Below, piece by piece: positions 10,905 to 23,283 of a DNA stretch of 64,000 bases; positions within the stretch are counted from its first letter, which is position 1; the number at the start of each line of letters is the position of its first letter. The translations under genes were made by a program, and so were the position numbers. The notes under the pieces were generated by a model. The model saw only the letters and a program-made list of their open reading frames with translations. It was not told the origin of the DNA and searched no databases. The stretch comes from Leptospira gomenensis. Its GTDB lineage: Bacteria; Spirochaetota; Leptospiria; Leptospirales; Leptospiraceae. The DNA is taken from the NCBI RefSeq assembly GCF_004770155.1, contig NZ_RQFA01000010.1, positions 62,001 through 126,000 of the forward strand, given 5' to 3'.

Positions 10905-12866
10905 TCAGATTTTAGGAAGAGTTTTCTTCAGAAAATCGTCGAGAGAGATGCAGAAGTCGAACAGATCCTGGTCGGGCATACTGGCGTTCTTTTGTTCTTC
11001 GATGATGGCGGAGGCCTTTTCCATCAGATCTCTTCCGTGTTTTTTGAGATACCGTTTGGAAATCAAAATCGGAAACGTATATCGCTCCTCCTGATTGCGG
11101 ACCATAAAGGAAAAGATATCGCTCTTTCCGAACTTCTTGAGAAAAGCGACGAGATTTTCTTCGTTGATTTCTCCTTCCATTTCGTACAACAGAATGTTAC
11201 GATCCGGATACTGTCTGCTCGACCAGTAATCGTCGAGAATGTCGAGCACTCGTTCCAACAATTTTCCGCTCGTAGGATCGATCGCTTCCTTGGGAGCGGA
11301 GGAAGGTTGTGTTTTTTCCTCCTTGCCGGGCACGTTCTGCTGTTTTCGCGAACTCTTCTCCGCCTGTTCCTTTTCTTTGACGCGTTTTTCCGCGAGTTTA
11401 GCCGCGTCTTCCTGAATCTTCTTCGTACGCGCTTCGTTCACCCGTTTGTTCAACTCCACCGCGTTATGCGCTCGAATCTGTTCCGCTTCGAACTTATGAA
11501 CGGTTGCGCTTCCGAAAAGATTCCTCCAAAGACGCGTGAAAAACGGAAGATATTTGAACAGACTCGAAAGCTCCAACTTGTCGAAAGAAGCCGCGAGATC
11601 CCGATTATCGATCAAATCTTTGATCTTCATCCGATCCAAAATCCGGATTTCGTTGTCGTTGCCCGTCGCGGCAAACGTGCGACGCGCGGCTTCGATCGCA
11701 CCGGCGACTGCAAGTTTATGAAGAACGTAGATATACAATGCGTTTTTATCCGCGAACTCGGTATGAAGAATCTGTTCGTGATTGGTAACGAGGGTCCGGA
11801 TTTCCTCTTCGATTTGTTGTCCCCGAAAACGGAGGAAGTTCAGGTCCACGAGACGATTCGCCGATTTTATATAATCCAAAATTTCGGTCAGCTTTACCTT
11901 CTTTTCTTCCTTTTCCTTTTTTTCCTTGTCCTCTTCCTCGAAGTGAACCAGGGCTAAGAGTTCCTCCATCGCGGTTTTCTGATCCCCGTACGCCGGACTT
12001 AAAAACGGCATGACCGAATTCACGAGACCGCGCGTGTTCGAACGTTCTTCGTCGGAAACCGATCCCAACGCGCCTATCTTTTGTAACTCCGGCACGAGAC
12101 GATCGGTGAGAAAGGATTTATACGCTTCGATTCGGGCGAGGATTTCCTCCTGAACGTTATAATAGAACACGGAACGATTTCCCGGGTTGAGCGCGTTTTC
12201 GTTTCGAAAGAAGAATAACGTCTTTTGTTCCACGAGTTTTTTGAGTACGGGTTTGAGATGGATGTTTACCGTCACTTGTTTTAAACCGGGAGTCGCGTCA
12301 AAAGGATCGTTGAACAGATTTCCGATTTCGGTGGAAGCGTAGGTATCCGTGAGTTTGTTCTCCAAAATCGCGGTGTGGATCCGTTTGACGAATTCCTCCC
12401 TGCCCGGGAAAATTCTTTTTTCCTTAATCCATCTCTGGATCGAGGAAAACGTGGTCTGATTGACCCCGTCCACGTATCGATGACTGGTCGAAGCGTCCGC
12501 TGCCTGAGGACGGGCGAACACCGGATTCAGACGCAGATAGGATTCTATCTTTCCGTCCGAAGCATCTCCGGTCGGATTAAAATCCACCATACAGATTTTT
12601 TTAACGATCGGAGGATTGTATTTCGTACAAAGTTCGCGAAGGTATTGACCGACCTTTTCCTTCTCCAGATTCATATCCCGGGAAAGTTGATCCATATTCG
12701 GAAGGATCTTGTTGGCCAGGTATTTGTCGGTCCAATCCCCGATGACGAGCAGAAGTTTATGAATTCCCTTGTATTGGAAATCTCCCCGAGACTCCAGAGA
12801 CTGAGTCAGTTGCAATGCAGTATTATAATCTGCTACTTTCAGTTCTGGAGATTGAGGTTCCAACAT
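10905..12866 (-). CDS. Large protein of unknown function
   Basis: A 653-residue soluble protein with no signal peptide or membrane segment. The N-terminal part (about 1-110) has a winged-helix-like pattern ([19 protein letters not shown]). A charged, Lys/Glu-rich coiled-coil linker lies near residues 475-530, followed by a C-terminal helical domain of ~110 residues. It resembles no family I can name. It sits between asd and pyk on the same strand, 12 bp after asd, which hints at a shared transcript. Confidence 0.75.
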   Translation of the reverse strand: MLEPQSPELKVADYNTALQLTQSLESRGDFQYKGIHKLLLVIGDWTDKYLANKILPNMDQLSRDMNLEKEKVGQYLRELCTKYNPPIVKKICMVDFNPTGDASDGKIESYLRLNPVFARPQAADASTSHRYVDGVNQTTFSSIQRWIKEKRIFPGREEFVKRIHTAILENKLTDTYASTEIGNLFNDPFDATPGLKQVTVNIHLKPVLKKLVEQKTLFFFRNENALNPGNRSVFYYNVQEEILARIEAYKSFLTDRLVPELQKIGALGSVSDEERSNTRGLVNSVMPFLSPAYGDQKTAMEELLALVHFEEEDKEKKEKEEKKVKLTEILDYIKSANRLVDLNFLRFRGQQIEEEIRTLVTNHEQILHTEFADKNALYIYVLHKLAVAGAIEAARRTFAATGNDNEIRILDRMKIKDLIDNRDLAASFDKLELSSLFKYLPFFTRLWRNLFGSATVHKFEAEQIRAHNAVELNKRVNEARTKKIQEDAAKLAEKRVKEKEQAEKSSRKQQNVPGKEEKTQPSSAPKEAIDPTSGKLLERVLDILDDYWSSRQYPDRNILLYEMEGEINEENLVAFLKKFGKSDIFSFMVRNQEERYTFPILISKRYLKKHGRDLMEKASAIIEEQKNASMPDQDLFDFCISLDDFLKKTLPKI

Positions 12867-12878
12867 GGAATGACAGTA

Positions 12879-13928
12879 TCATCCGAGGAAATTCTTTTTG
12901 TAAAGAAGTTCTGCGTTTAACAACGCGGCTCCCGCAGCGCCTCGAATCGTGTTGTGACTCAAAACGACATATTTCCAATCCAGTATCGGATCGGGACGAA
13001 GACGACCTACCACTGTGGTCATTCCGTTTCCGGTATTCAGATCCAAACGAGGTTGTGGTCGGTCCTCCTCTTCACGATACAAAATCGCTGGATTCGGCGC
13101 GGAAGGAAGTGCGAGCGACTGCGGTTCTCCGGAAAAATTTTTCCAAGCGGATAACACCTCTTCTCGGGAAGGTTTTTGTTTGAATTTCACCGAAACACAA
13201 ACGGTATGTCCGTCGAACACGGGAACTCGGTTGCAATGAGCGGAGATCGGAAAATCCGCGTGTACGATCTTTCCGTTTTCCACACGACCGAGACATTTGA
13301 GAGGTTCGATCTCCGCTTTTTCCTCTTCGCCTCCGATATGCGGAACCACGTTTCCCAGAATGTCCATACTAGGAACTCCGGGATATCCGGCGCCGGAAAT
13401 CGCCTGCATCGAAAAGAGCATAACGGACTCGATCCCGAAACGATCGAACAAAGGTTTTAACGTGATCGTAACACCCATGATCGTACAGTTGGAATTGGTG
13501 ATGATCTTTCCTTTCGTAGTTTGCGAATCCAAAACCTCGAGATGCGAAGCATTGACCTCTGCGGAAAGAAGAGGGACCTTCGGATCCATTCTATGATTTT
13601 TGGAATTGGAGATGATATGGATTCCCGCATTGGCATACGCGGATTCCACTTCGCCTGCGATACTCGCATCCAAACCGGAAAACGCCAACGCTGCTCCGGA
13701 AGTTTTGGAAGGATCGGGCGTAGTAATTACGATGTTCTTCGCATAAGCAGGGATATCGGAGGAAATTTTCCATCTCGACTTCATGACGTCTCCGTACGTT
13801 TTACCGGCGCTGTTTTCGGAAGCGCAAAGGTGAGTGACCTCGAAGTACGGATGATTGTCCAACAATTGGATGAATCGCTGGCCTACGGAACCGGTGGCGC
13901 CTAAAACGGCAACTTTGACCCTGCTCAT
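12879..13928 (-). CDS. asd: Aspartate-semialdehyde dehydrogenase
   Basis: A 349-residue enzyme that reduces aspartyl-4-phosphate to aspartate semialdehyde with NADPH, the branch point to lysine/diaminopimelate, threonine and methionine. Visible: the nucleotide-binding [10 protein letters not shown] at residues ~9-18 and the catalytic Cys in [10 protein letters not shown]. The sequence is of the archaeal/fungal-like type rather than the enterobacterial type (for example [10 protein letters not shown] and GRLRPD near the end). From established knowledge, asd is one of the essential genes carried by the leptospiral second chromosome, which supports the replicon assignment. Confidence 0.95.
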   Translation of the reverse strand: MSRVKVAVLGATGSVGQRFIQLLDNHPYFEVTHLCASENSAGKTYGDVMKSRWKISSDIPAYAKNIVITTPDPSKTSGAALAFSGLDASIAGEVESAYANAGIHIISNSKNHRMDPKVPLLSAEVNASHLEVLDSQTTKGKIITNSNCTIMGVTITLKPLFDRFGIESVMLFSMQAISGAGYPGVPSMDILGNVVPHIGGEEEKAEIEPLKCLGRVENGKIVHADFPISAHCNRVPVFDGHTVCVSVKFKQKPSREEVLSAWKNFSGEPQSLALPSAPNPAILYREEEDRPQPRLDLNTGNGMTTVVGRLRPDPILDWKYVVLSHNTIRGAAGAALLNAELLYKKNFLG

Positions 13929-13997
13929 ATTGAATGTTCAACGGGAAATTTCCCGCCCTCGCTAGATTGATAGAATTTGCCGAAGAACGGCTATTTA

Positions 13998-15692
13998 TCA
14001 AGGTTTTACAGGAATTCCCCTGTGTCTTTCAGAAATTTGGACGAATTCTTTCGCATAAATCGAACTCATTCGAATCATTCCCGGATACGTAAAATGATGA
14101 TAGTCGCTGAAGTCCTGCATCCGCAACGAACCTTTGAGATCGGAGAAATGAACCGATTCTCCTTCGAGGCCCGCGAGAAATTTCAGATGATCCTTATACC
14201 AATCCGAATCCGAATACCAACCCAAGCTGATCGGATTTTCCGGATTGTTGACGATCCAGAGAGGAATTCGGTTTTGAGCACAGAATTCGGAGAAAAAACG
14301 CAGGTAACGGAAGTGTAACGTAGGAACGAATTTTTCCTCCCGGATCCGCAACTTCGCTTCCTTCAGCGCGACGAGATAACCGATTCCGGGCCTCTGCGGA
14401 TAATCCTCCAAAAGACGAAAGTTAAAATATTTTGAATATTCCATATCGCTCATGTTTTGGTAGCGAAGATCCTCCAGACGCTCCTCCCGCGTGTATTGTC
14501 GCCCGTTTCTCGGGACGTCCGTTCCGAAGGTTTGTTGCAGACGCACTCCGAGGCGATCGTAATTCCAATCCTTGTTTTCTCCCTGTGCGTAAAAAGGCGT
14601 CCATGTTTTCGAAAGTTCCGCGACTACAAAAACTTCCGAGGGAGAGGCTCCGACTTTCGAAAGAAGTGCGGCTTCGGTATTACGCGGAACCGTCGTGTCT
14701 CCGTCGAAAACCTCCCGAGTTCCCTGCGTACCGGTATTACGCGAAACAGGCGTTTCTTCTTCCGGCAAAAACGCTTGTTCGGCAAAACGTCCGTCCAAAA
14801 TTATTTTTTTCCATCCGGGTTCGAAAAAGGAAAACTCCTGAATTACATTCCGTTTTTGGAATGTAATTTTGACGGGGCCGGCGGCCAGAAGTTCCGGCAC
14901 GATCTGCACGAGAAAGCCGTTCCGTTTCATACCTTCGGTCAAAACGAAGGAGAATTTTTTTCCGGTCCATCCGAGGGAAGTCACACGTTCCGGGATTTGA
15001 ACTCCGTTGTAGCCGTGATAACTGGTGTTTCTTCCGTAACGATGATCGTAAAGGGAACGAAGATTTTTCCAGAACAGGTCCTTATACCGATAGAATCCGA
15101 AAAGATACGCGGCGATATATTCGGAGGTACGGTCGAATCCGAGTTCTTTCCAAAATTCGAACGCGGCCTCCGAAGGAAAAATGAATCTGGATTGAGGCGC
15201 TTCGAAAAAGTTCAACGCGTCCGAAAGAAGGACCTTGGAATCGATCGTGTCGTTGCGGTTCGTCGGGTCGAGGGAATACGCCCTATGCAATCTCCAATCT
15301 ATGAAATTGAGGGGAAATACGACGAAGTCCGGAGACAACTCCTTGATCTTTTCCCGACACAACCAAACGTCCAACGGAGTCATACCAGCGTAGGAAAGAA
15401 ATTCCACTTCCATGTCCTTTCCCGTTCGTTCGAAAACGTCCTTTCGAAACGCCTCCCGATCGAAGGAATAATGCGCGATACTCGAACCGACGATCAGGAT
15501 TCTCGGAGAACGTTTTTGTTTTTTCCGAAGAGTGAAATATTCGTATAAGAAATTGTAGAAATGATTCGTGCTCCAAGGTGACTCGTTGGGAACGACCCAG
15601 ATCAAGGTGCGAAAAAAAACGAAATCGAGAACGAACAAAAACAGGATTCCGACCGCGAGCAACGGAAGATTTTTTTTCGTTTGGAGTTTCAT
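13998..15692 (-). CDS. SGNH/DUF1574-like membrane-anchored protein
   Basis: A 564-residue protein with one N-terminal membrane helix (residues ~9-30) and a large, presumably periplasmic domain. An SGNH-hydrolase-like pattern is seen: block I around [14 protein letters not shown], and a C-terminal DYHHFTYPG that could supply the Asp/His pair. It resembles the Leptospira DUF1574 family and the AlgJ/AlgX-type acyl transfer proteins. The middle part (about 290-370) looks like an insertion. The nearby MBOAT gene (17366-18814) suggests a joint role in O-acylation of a surface polymer; that is inference. Confidence 0.7.
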   Translation of the reverse strand: MKLQTKKNLPLLAVGILFLFVLDFVFFRTLIWVVPNESPWSTNHFYNFLYEYFTLRKKQKRSPRILIVGSSIAHYSFDREAFRKDVFERTGKDMEVEFLSYAGMTPLDVWLCREKIKELSPDFVVFPLNFIDWRLHRAYSLDPTNRNDTIDSKVLLSDALNFFEAPQSRFIFPSEAAFEFWKELGFDRTSEYIAAYLFGFYRYKDLFWKNLRSLYDHRYGRNTSYHGYNGVQIPERVTSLGWTGKKFSFVLTEGMKRNGFLVQIVPELLAAGPVKITFQKRNVIQEFSFFEPGWKKIILDGRFAEQAFLPEEETPVSRNTGTQGTREVFDGDTTVPRNTEAALLSKVGASPSEVFVVAELSKTWTPFYAQGENKDWNYDRLGVRLQQTFGTDVPRNGRQYTREERLEDLRYQNMSDMEYSKYFNFRLLEDYPQRPGIGYLVALKEAKLRIREEKFVPTLHFRYLRFFSEFCAQNRIPLWIVNNPENPISLGWYSDSDWYKDHLKFLAGLEGESVHFSDLKGSLRMQDFSDYHHFTYPGMIRMSSIYAKEFVQISERHRGIPVKP

Positions 15693-15788
15693 TCTGAAAG
15701 AACGGTTTCAAAGCGGCGTCCGCTTGTCCAGGATTACTTGATTTTTTGACTTTACCCCGAGTACTGAGCCGAAAAGATTTCAGTCCTG

Positions 15789-17381
15789 ATGTTGCGTTAT
15801 CTTGTAGCTTTGATTCTTTTTTTCGTTTCCTTGGGGATTTCCCTGGCGGAGAGCCCGGAAGAAATTTATCTCAACTCGGACATTCTTTATCTTCCTGCGC
15901 TCGCTTTGGACTTGTTTCGGGACGGAGGAAGTTTTTTCTCCTGGTCGTTTACTCCTTCCCCCTATTTTTTTCCGGACTTACCCGTCGTGTCCGTGTTGTT
16001 GTTCTTATTCGACAACGCGTATCAGGCCCTGTATTGTTTCGCGTTTCTTCAGATCCTGACGTTCACCGTTTTGATGGAACGTTTTTGGATCTTCGTTCAG
16101 GAGGAACACATCGGGAAAAAACTTTCGATCCGGGAATCGAGATCGGTCCGATCCTGGGTGCTCGTTTTGGTTTCGATTCTTCTGCTCGGCGCGTCGCGTT
16201 TCCCGACTTTTTATATACTGTTTTTGCCGTCCATTCATACGAGCGCGTTCCTGATATCTTTGTACACGTGGCCCTTTATTCACCAAACAACACAAAGACG
16301 AAGTCGGATTTTTCTTTTTCTGACGCTTCTTTTCACCGTAATCTCGGACCGAATCCTCGTAGTGGAGCTGGTCCTTCCCGTTTTTTTCGCGGGAATTTTT
16401 TTTCCGGAGCTTCCGCCCAACGATCGCGACCGAAGACCTTCCGGGGTTTGGAAACGTCTTTTGCCTGAAAACGGAAGACTCGTTTTGAGCGCGGGAATCC
16501 TGGGTCTCCTATCGCATTCGATTCTAAAATCGTTTTTGTATATAGAACGACCGGGTACGATCCCGTTCCCGCTTTCTCTGGATAGGGCCGTCGCAGACGG
16601 GACTCGATTTTTTGAGGATGCGGCGGCGTGGTTTCGCGCGGTAATTCACGCGGGCGTCCGGGATTCGACATCGAACGTCGCGGCGGATTTTCCGGCTCCC
16701 GCGATCACATTCTTATGTTATGCGACTGCGCTTTGTCTCAGTCTCTTTCGGATCAATCGTACGAAATCGGACGTATTTCTCGCGTTTTTTTTCTCGCTTC
16801 TTTTTTTTCTTCCGATCGCCGCGGGTTCTTACGTGGATCAATACAGCCTACGTTATGCGGCACCGGCGCTCATTCTCGCGCCGGCGTATCTGGGTTTCGT
16901 TTCGGGATTTCGGAAAAAATTCCTAAACGCCGCCTTATTCGCGTGTTTCCTGATCGCGGCAACCGCCTGGAATTCCCTTCCCAAACCTTTCGACAACACA
17001 CTGTTTCGAAACGACCGATGGACGCCCGAAGAAACTTCCTGCGTAGATAAAATCGCAGAACGACACGGTATTTCCCTGGCGGTCGCCGATTTTTGGACCG
17101 CAAAACGGATTCGCGTTTTTTCGCAAAACAAACTTCCCGCAATCCACGCCGCGTACGGTACATTAGAAGGTTCTCATACGATTTCCAACCGGGATTGGTA
17201 TTTGCGGAAATACGATTCACCCGTGGCGGTGTTGACGCGCGGTTTGGGAAACGAAAACGTACTTTCCAATTACGGAGTTCCTGATAAAAAAACCGGCTGC
17301 GGAACTTTGGAAATCTGGATTTATGAAAATCCGGAACGGATTCTTCAGGCGATGCGACGGCCGTTTCAGAAAACGAAATAG
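15789..17381 (+). CDS. Multi-spanning membrane protein
   Basis: A 530-residue protein with about ten hydrophobic helices through residue ~390, then a soluble C-terminal domain of about 140 residues. The first segment ([18 protein letters not shown]) may be a signal anchor. The layout resembles GT-C glycosyltransferases or related polyprenyl-sugar enzymes, but no catalytic motif could be confirmed. It lies between the SGNH protein and the MBOAT gene, and its 3' end overlaps the MBOAT gene tail to tail by 16 bp. Confidence 0.75.
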   Translation: MLRYLVALILFFVSLGISLAESPEEIYLNSDILYLPALALDLFRDGGSFFSWSFTPSPYFFPDLPVVSVLLFLFDNAYQALYCFAFLQILTFTVLMERFWIFVQEEHIGKKLSIRESRSVRSWVLVLVSILLLGASRFPTFYILFLPSIHTSAFLISLYTWPFIHQTTQRRSRIFLFLTLLFTVISDRILVVELVLPVFFAGIFFPELPPNDRDRRPSGVWKRLLPENGRLVLSAGILGLLSHSILKSFLYIERPGTIPFPLSLDRAVADGTRFFEDAAAWFRAVIHAGVRDSTSNVAADFPAPAITFLCYATALCLSLFRINRTKSDVFLAFFFSLLFFLPIAAGSYVDQYSLRYAAPALILAPAYLGFVSGFRKKFLNAALFACFLIAATAWNSLPKPFDNTLFRNDRWTPEETSCVDKIAERHGISLAVADFWTAKRIRVFSQNKLPAIHAAYGTLEGSHTISNRDWYLRKYDSPVAVLTRGLGNENVLSNYGVPDKKTGCGTLEIWIYENPERILQAMRRPFQKTK

Positions 17382-18814
17382 AGGAACGGTTTCGTTTCGA
17401 CGGTCAAAACTACGCCGACGATAAAACCCACGACGCTCAATAAGCAGAATACGATCCAGTGCAAATTCTCCCGAAACCGCGAATACTCTCCCGTCCTTTC
17501 CTCCCGAACTCCGATCCAAGTCGCGAAGATCACGCAGAGAAGAATCGTCAAGAAATGGGTTTGCATCGTATACGTCGGTTCCGTGCCGCTTTCGAAAGAG
17601 AACAATTTTCTCAGCAAATGGAGGGATACGTCCAAGGATTTGGAACGAAAGAAGATCCAAATCAGACAGACGGAGAACATTACAAATATTTGATATATTC
17701 TAGCGAACAAAATCCTTAGGATAGAATTGGCCTCGGACAAAAAACGGATTCGTTCGCCGAAACTCCTTTCCAGGACGAGACAAAGACCGTGAAAAAATCC
17801 CCATAGAACGAAGTTCCAACTGGGCCCGTGCCAAAGTCCTCCGAGGAGCATAGTGATCCAAAGATTTCTATACGTGATCGAAGCGCTCGTTCGATTTCCG
17901 CCGAGAGGAATGTAAAGATACTCCCGCAGCCAACCGGAAAGAGAAATGTGCCATCGCCTCCAAAAATCGGAAAAACTGGAAGCAGTGTAAGGAAGACGAA
18001 AATTTTCCGGAAGACGAATTCCCAACAGAAGCGCGGAACCGATCGCTATGTCCGTATAACCTGAAAAATCGCAATAGATCTGGATCGCGTAAGAGAAAAT
18101 TCCCATCCATGCGAAACCCGTCGAAACGTTTTCCGGAAATTGATAAACGAAATCGGAAATTCCGGATATACGATCCGCTATCACGGCCTTTTTTACGAAA
18201 CCCAATAGAATCAGCCAAATCCCTTCGCGCAGAGGTATGTTCTCCCAGGAAATTAGGGAGCGAAACGCAGGCAAAAGGATTCTGGAGGAAACGATCGGGC
18301 CTGCGACCAGCTGCGGGAAAAAGGAAAGAAAAAGCGCGTAATGGAAAAAATTTTTTTCCGCGACGATTTCCCTTCGATATACGTCGATCGAATAACTCAG
18401 GGATTGAAAGGTATAAAATGAAATTCCGACCGGAAGAACCACCTGCAACGTCCGAGCGGAATTTTCCCAACCGAAAGAACGCGAGAGAGTAAGAAACGAT
18501 TCCGTAAAAAAACCGAAATATTTAAAAAACCCAAGAACGCTTAAGTTACCGCACAACGAGACCCACAGAAAAAGACGTCTTTTTTGTTGTCGGTTCTCCG
18601 CATCCAAAGCTCTTCCCACGGAATAATCCAAAATCGTCGTGAACAATATCAAAAGACCGAAACGGTAATCCCAGGAAAGATAAAAGAGATAACTGACACA
18701 AAGAAGAAAAGAAAGTATGGGTGCGTTTCGTCTCGGAAACAGAAAAACCAAAACCCAGCGAACGGACCAAACGATCGTAAAAAAAAGGAAATACTGTGGT
18801 GTAGTAAAATTCAT
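17366..18814 (-). CDS. MBOAT family O-acyltransferase (AlgI/DltB-like)
   Basis: A 482-residue polytopic protein with MBOAT landmarks: [15 protein letters not shown], the [19 protein letters not shown] stretch, [27 protein letters not shown], and [12 protein letters not shown] carrying the invariant His. Members such as AlgI move acyl groups across the membrane for acetylation of extracellular polysaccharide, working with SGNH partners such as AlgJ/AlgX. The SGNH protein at 13998-15692 is a candidate partner. The substrate is unknown. Confidence 0.92.
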   Translation of the reverse strand: MNFTTPQYFLFFTIVWSVRWVLVFLFPRRNAPILSFLLCVSYLFYLSWDYRFGLLILFTTILDYSVGRALDAENRQQKRRLFLWVSLCGNLSVLGFFKYFGFFTESFLTLSRSFGWENSARTLQVVLPVGISFYTFQSLSYSIDVYRREIVAEKNFFHYALFLSFFPQLVAGPIVSSRILLPAFRSLISWENIPLREGIWLILLGFVKKAVIADRISGISDFVYQFPENVSTGFAWMGIFSYAIQIYCDFSGYTDIAIGSALLLGIRLPENFRLPYTASSFSDFWRRWHISLSGWLREYLYIPLGGNRTSASITYRNLWITMLLGGLWHGPSWNFVLWGFFHGLCLVLERSFGERIRFLSEANSILRILFARIYQIFVMFSVCLIWIFFRSKSLDVSLHLLRKLFSFESGTEPTYTMQTHFLTILLCVIFATWIGVREERTGEYSRFRENLHWIVFCLLSVVGFIVGVVLTVETKPFLYFVF

Positions 18815-19626
18815 CGAACCGAAACGATTTGCAACCTAGGATTTCCGCAAAACATAAATCCACCAGTCGTTTTTAATCGATGGAGAAGGTTAAATGTTTT
18901 CTATCGTTAAAAGCGGCCCGATAACGCTTTTTTTACGAAAAAACCGAAATCGATCCGATCCTGTAGTGCTCACAGGGGCGGGTAAAAAGGCCTCCCAAAC
19001 GCCCATTTTGCTAAAAAATCGGCGCAGAAGGGCCCCTAAAAAAATACTACATCTACGGGAAAATCTATCTGCCGGTAATTGGGCATCCCGCCGACTTTTC
19101 CACATAACGAAATTTCGAATCAGTTCACGCCCTTTGAAACGATACGATTGTCCCGAATGCGGAAATTCCTACGCGAAAGCCCCGAGTTCGACAGGGCAAA
19201 ATCCGGAAGAGAAAGCGGGATCGGAGCATTCGGCGGGGAGGAAACGGGGAACGTCTCGCTGCGGATTGAGAAAAAAGAAAAGAAATTTGGAGCAGCGAAT
19301 CCTCGTCTTCTTCTACGAATCTTAAAAGTAACTCGGCTTGATTCAAAATTCCAGATTAAGATTATTTTTAATCACTTATTCTTAAGCATTATTGGGCAAT
19401 ACCAAACCCTCGTTCATTTCCACCTTTCGTAAGAGCGAATCCGCTGCAAACCATGCTTTCAAAGAGGCCGACAAAGGGAAAAATCGATTCGACAGGAGGC
19501 AAGAATGGGGCAAGGCTCGGCAAAGGTCCAACGGGAAGCGTGGTTAAACTAATTAAAGCCAAGGAAAAAGGCCTGTATGTAATCCATAATAAAAGATTAT
19601 ATTTAATCAATTTAAATGGATCGCAA
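18815..19626. other. Gene-poor interval at island edge
   Basis: About 810 bp with no supported gene. Open frames on both strands lack family patterns; one at 18894-19325 has a fair ribosome site but a composition (very rich in R, K and S) that suggests chance reading. The stretch marks the change from chromosomal genes to the accessory block at 19-31 kb. Confidence 0.5.
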
Positions 19627-19842
19627 TTAGACAATCCATTTGTTTCGAACGCCACAGTGTGGACAACTTGCTGAAATTTCAGCCTTTACCCGCTTACCTT
19701 TAGGCGTTTCTATCTTCCCGATTGCCACAAACTCAAAATCTACGCCCTCCGGAACATAATGCCCGGCTCCATATTTCGCAGAGCCCTCAATCATATAAGA
19801 ACAGGCGTGGCAGCGAACCCGCAATTTAATCACTTCAGCCAT
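19627..19842 (-). CDS. Small zinc-ribbon protein, phage Com-like
   Basis: A 71-residue protein with two CxxC knuckles (CHAC near residue 12 and CPHC near residue 61) separated by ~45 residues, a layout like the Mu-type Com translational regulator and other phage zinc ribbons. It is flanked by gene-poor DNA. The in-frame spacing of the Cys pairs and the clean zinc-knuckle context (RCHACSYMI, SCPHCGVRNKW) support a real gene despite its size. A role in translation control is known only for phage Com; here it is a guess. Confidence 0.65.
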   Translation of the reverse strand: MAEVIKLRVRCHACSYMIEGSAKYGAGHYVPEGVDFEFVAIGKIETPKGKRVKAEISASCPHCGVRNKWIV

Positions 19843-20517
19843 ATGCGTTTGGTTTCAGTCTTTGTGAGGATCCCCCTTTCGTAAAACCTTTTTCCTGGCA
19901 AATCGGCATTGGCAGGAAATGTTCCTACACATGACAAAGTGACACTAATTTTGGCATTTTTCTATCCGTTTGAGTTCCCACAAAGCGCGCTAACCGGGCT
20001 TTTCTTCGTTTCTGCCCCTTTTAGTTCAAAAAAAAGGGCCTCTGAAAGTGGCGCCCATTTCACGCCGCTCCCGCGCAAAGTGTCGAACTCCGACTTCGTT
20101 CTCAAATGCAGATTTCGCCCAAAGTGCTACACTTTTGTCCTTTTCCTCTTTTTATAAGGCAAAACGGAAATTTTCCCGAATCCCCCAGGCCGAGGAAGAA
20201 AAGATTCCGTTTCTCCGACATCTGCCGGTGCGCAGAGTGGAAGAATCCAGAAGATCGCCCAAAATTCGGCAATTCCTTCTTTTAAAGAGACATAGTCATA
20301 TTATGCTTCCAGAAGCGCCTGACCATTTTCGCTTTGATTTTACAAGAATTCCCCTGCTTTCCAATCACAGGTCCATTTGCCGAGATAGCGCCTTGGTTAA
20401 AATTGGGCACTTAGGGTAACCGACGGATTTCCAGCAGATTACACCGAAATCGGACAGCTGGCTCCAAAATTGGTCAGCATTCGACCATATTTGGGCAATT
20501 AGAAGTTTGATTTTCTG
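19843..20517. other. Gene-poor interval
   Basis: About 675 bp with no supported gene on either strand. Runs of T and short repeats are visible, but no open frame resembles a family or carries a good ribosome site. Confidence 0.45.
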
Positions 20518-20548
20518 CCCTGTGCGCAGCACAGGGGGATTTTTATTT
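20518..20548 (+). terminator. Strong hairpin with T tract
   Basis: A perfect 8-bp inverted repeat (CCCTGTGC at 20518-20525, GCACAGGG at 20529-20536) with a 3-nt loop, followed by a T-rich run to 20548. It would end plus-strand transcripts coming from the gene-poor interval. The T run also encodes the end of the minus-strand gene that starts at 20926, so part of it is shared with coding sequence. Confidence 0.6.
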
Positions 20549-20926
20549 TTTTACGGCTTTTTTAGGAGAGGGTTTTTTCGAAACGGGTTTCGAGACTTCC
20601 AAGAGGAGACTTTGTTTTTCTGCAGATTTATTTCCCAGAGGAGAATCGAAATTCGTATCGATTCCTTGTTTTCGATTTCGTTTTACCATATAGATAAAAT
20701 GTCGGATGTACTGTCCGTAGGGCTCCGGAAGCGTTTTTGGATCAAAATCCAAAGGATTGTCCAGAAGTGATTTTACTACGATTTGGCTCAGGTCTTCCTT
20801 ACTCGTCATCATAATCGTCTCCAGGCGGCGACAAATCTCATAATCGTTTACTTCAAGAGACATCTTTTTCATCGCATTCAGCAATTTCTGAAAAGAGGAC
20901 CGTTTCACTTTGGAAGCCATGGACAA
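20543..20926 (-). CDS. Small basic protein of the accessory block
   Basis: A 127-residue soluble protein, basic at both ends, with a Lys/Pro/Ser-rich tail (KPVSKKPSPKKAVKK) and a helical core. No recognised domain. A GGAGG ribosome site lies 10 nt before the TTG at 20926 and 16 nt before an in-frame ATG at 20920, so the TTG start is preferred by spacing. It is the last of four minus-strand genes that read away from parA. Confidence 0.55.
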   Translation of the reverse strand: MSMASKVKRSSFQKLLNAMKKMSLEVNDYEICRRLETIMMTSKEDLSQIVVKSLLDNPLDFDPKTLPEPYGQYIRHFIYMVKRNRKQGIDTNFDSPLGNKSAEKQSLLLEVSKPVSKKPSPKKAVKK

Positions 20927-21030
20927 AGATTTTCAACCTCCGGCTGAAAAACAAACAAAAATAGATTTTATCAAAATGCGGCGATGTTTCCGTTTTTTTT
21001 AAAGCAGACGAGTGGCAGAACGTATCGTTC

Positions 21031-22176
21031 TTAGCTGCAAAGAGAGGAAGTTTCTGTGATTCTGAAAATTCTCTCGGATTGAAATTGCAAGATCACAAAC
21101 GAAAAAGCGAACCAGTTCTCTGTATTGGAAAAGAATGGATTTGTGTCGGAGGACAACACGGTGACGCTTTTTGTTTCCAATGAACCCCTTGGTTGCGAAT
21201 TTAGAATGTCCCCGTACCCAAGCGTCTGTTCCATTTGTAAATAGTCGATGGAAGTAGGACTTCCTACGACAACGGAGGTCGTAAGGCCGGCAGGGGAACT
21301 TCCTGGAATTTTTCGGAAATCCTCAAAATCGCTTTTGTGCCACGAGCGTCCCACCGATTCCGTTGCGGGGGAGTTCCCACACGATTCCGCAGGAATCGAC
21401 CGCACAACGGTGCGTTCGGTCTTCCGACCACCTCCGTTTTTCCGAGAAACATCCCTTTTTTGCAGAGAATCCGATGCGAACAACTCCCTAACCCCGTTTT
21501 CCAAAGATGGGAAAGCCATACGATCCGAATCTTCGACAAAAACGAGACTATTTCGAAAACGATTCGGGCCCTTTCCCAATGAATTTAGGATGTTAAACAA
21601 GGGCCCTCTTCTTTTCTCGAAGAACGCAGGAATCAATTTCGAACGGGCACTGGAGCAAGGAACCGCGTTCGCACTTTGCCGGAATTCCGACCAAAAATGA
21701 GATTTCATTTTAAGAAGGGAAAAATCGAAATCATTCGCAGCGTCGGCGTATAAAGAAGAAGAGAAAAACGAATCGGATGTTTTGAAAGAGTCGAATGACT
21801 CGTTCCAGGCGAACGAAATTGCCGGAAACGAAAGATCCGAAACATCCAACCGGCACCCCAGTTCCGAAATCTCAACTTCGGCAGACAAAGCCGAAACTTT
21901 TTTCGGACTTTGGACACTTTTCCGCGGACCAAAATCGGAGTTCGCTGCGGATCGAATTGCAAAAATTTCATCATCCGCGACAAACCAATCTGGAAAAGTT
22001 TTCGTTTGAGAAATCGAAATCGCCAAAACCCGATCCACTTCGTTTTGATGAATTTTAATTTCCGAATTTTCAAACGCAGGATTTTCGGCGGCAACCAAGG
22101 CCCCGGGCATTCCAAAGCCGATCACGCCCGTAAGCAAAAACTGTGCCAGAAAATTTATCTTCGCGCGGAAAAACAT
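21031..22176 (-). CDS. Putative secreted protein of unknown function
   Basis: A 381-residue protein with a good signal peptide (hydrophobic core LAQFLLTGVIGFGM, then ALVAA as a likely cleavage site near residue 30). The mature part is rich in Ser and Phe, with no recognised domain. It has no clear ribosome site before its ATG. A competing 150-residue open frame on the plus strand has no supporting features. It follows the 340-residue gene by 84 bp on the same strand. Confidence 0.5.
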   Translation of the reverse strand: MFFRAKINFLAQFLLTGVIGFGMPGALVAAENPAFENSEIKIHQNEVDRVLAISISQTKTFPDWFVADDEIFAIRSAANSDFGPRKSVQSPKKVSALSAEVEISELGCRLDVSDLSFPAISFAWNESFDSFKTSDSFFSSSLYADAANDFDFSLLKMKSHFWSEFRQSANAVPCSSARSKLIPAFFEKRRGPLFNILNSLGKGPNRFRNSLVFVEDSDRMAFPSLENGVRELFASDSLQKRDVSRKNGGGRKTERTVVRSIPAESCGNSPATESVGRSWHKSDFEDFRKIPGSSPAGLTTSVVVGSPTSIDYLQMEQTLGYGDILNSQPRGSLETKSVTVLSSDTNPFFSNTENWFAFSFVILQFQSERIFRITETSSLCS

Positions 22177-22260
22177 AGGATTTTTCTATAAATTGCCCGT
22201 TTTTCCGGAAAAAGGAAGCATTTTTTCACCTTTTTCGGACTTTTTTTGCGACGCCTTGGC

Positions 22261-23279
<1,019 letters not shown>

Positions 23280-23283
<4 letters not shown>

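Noticed and set aside
18894..19325. 143-residue plus-strand open frame with a fair ribosome site (GGAGAAGG)
   Set aside because: Very rich in R, K and S with no domain or strand/helix pattern; likely chance reading in gene-poor DNA.
19453..19674. 73-residue plus-strand open frame overlapping the Com-like gene
   Set aside because: Opposed by the better-supported zinc-ribbon gene at its 3' end; no family pattern.
19931..19950. TGACA-AAG-TGACA, a near match to the hem-box
   Set aside because: The spacing is 3 bp instead of 6, and no heme gene follows; probably coincidence.
21248..21700. 150-residue plus-strand open frame within the 381-residue minus gene
   Set aside because: The minus-strand frame has a clean signal peptide and fits the gene run; the plus frame has neither.
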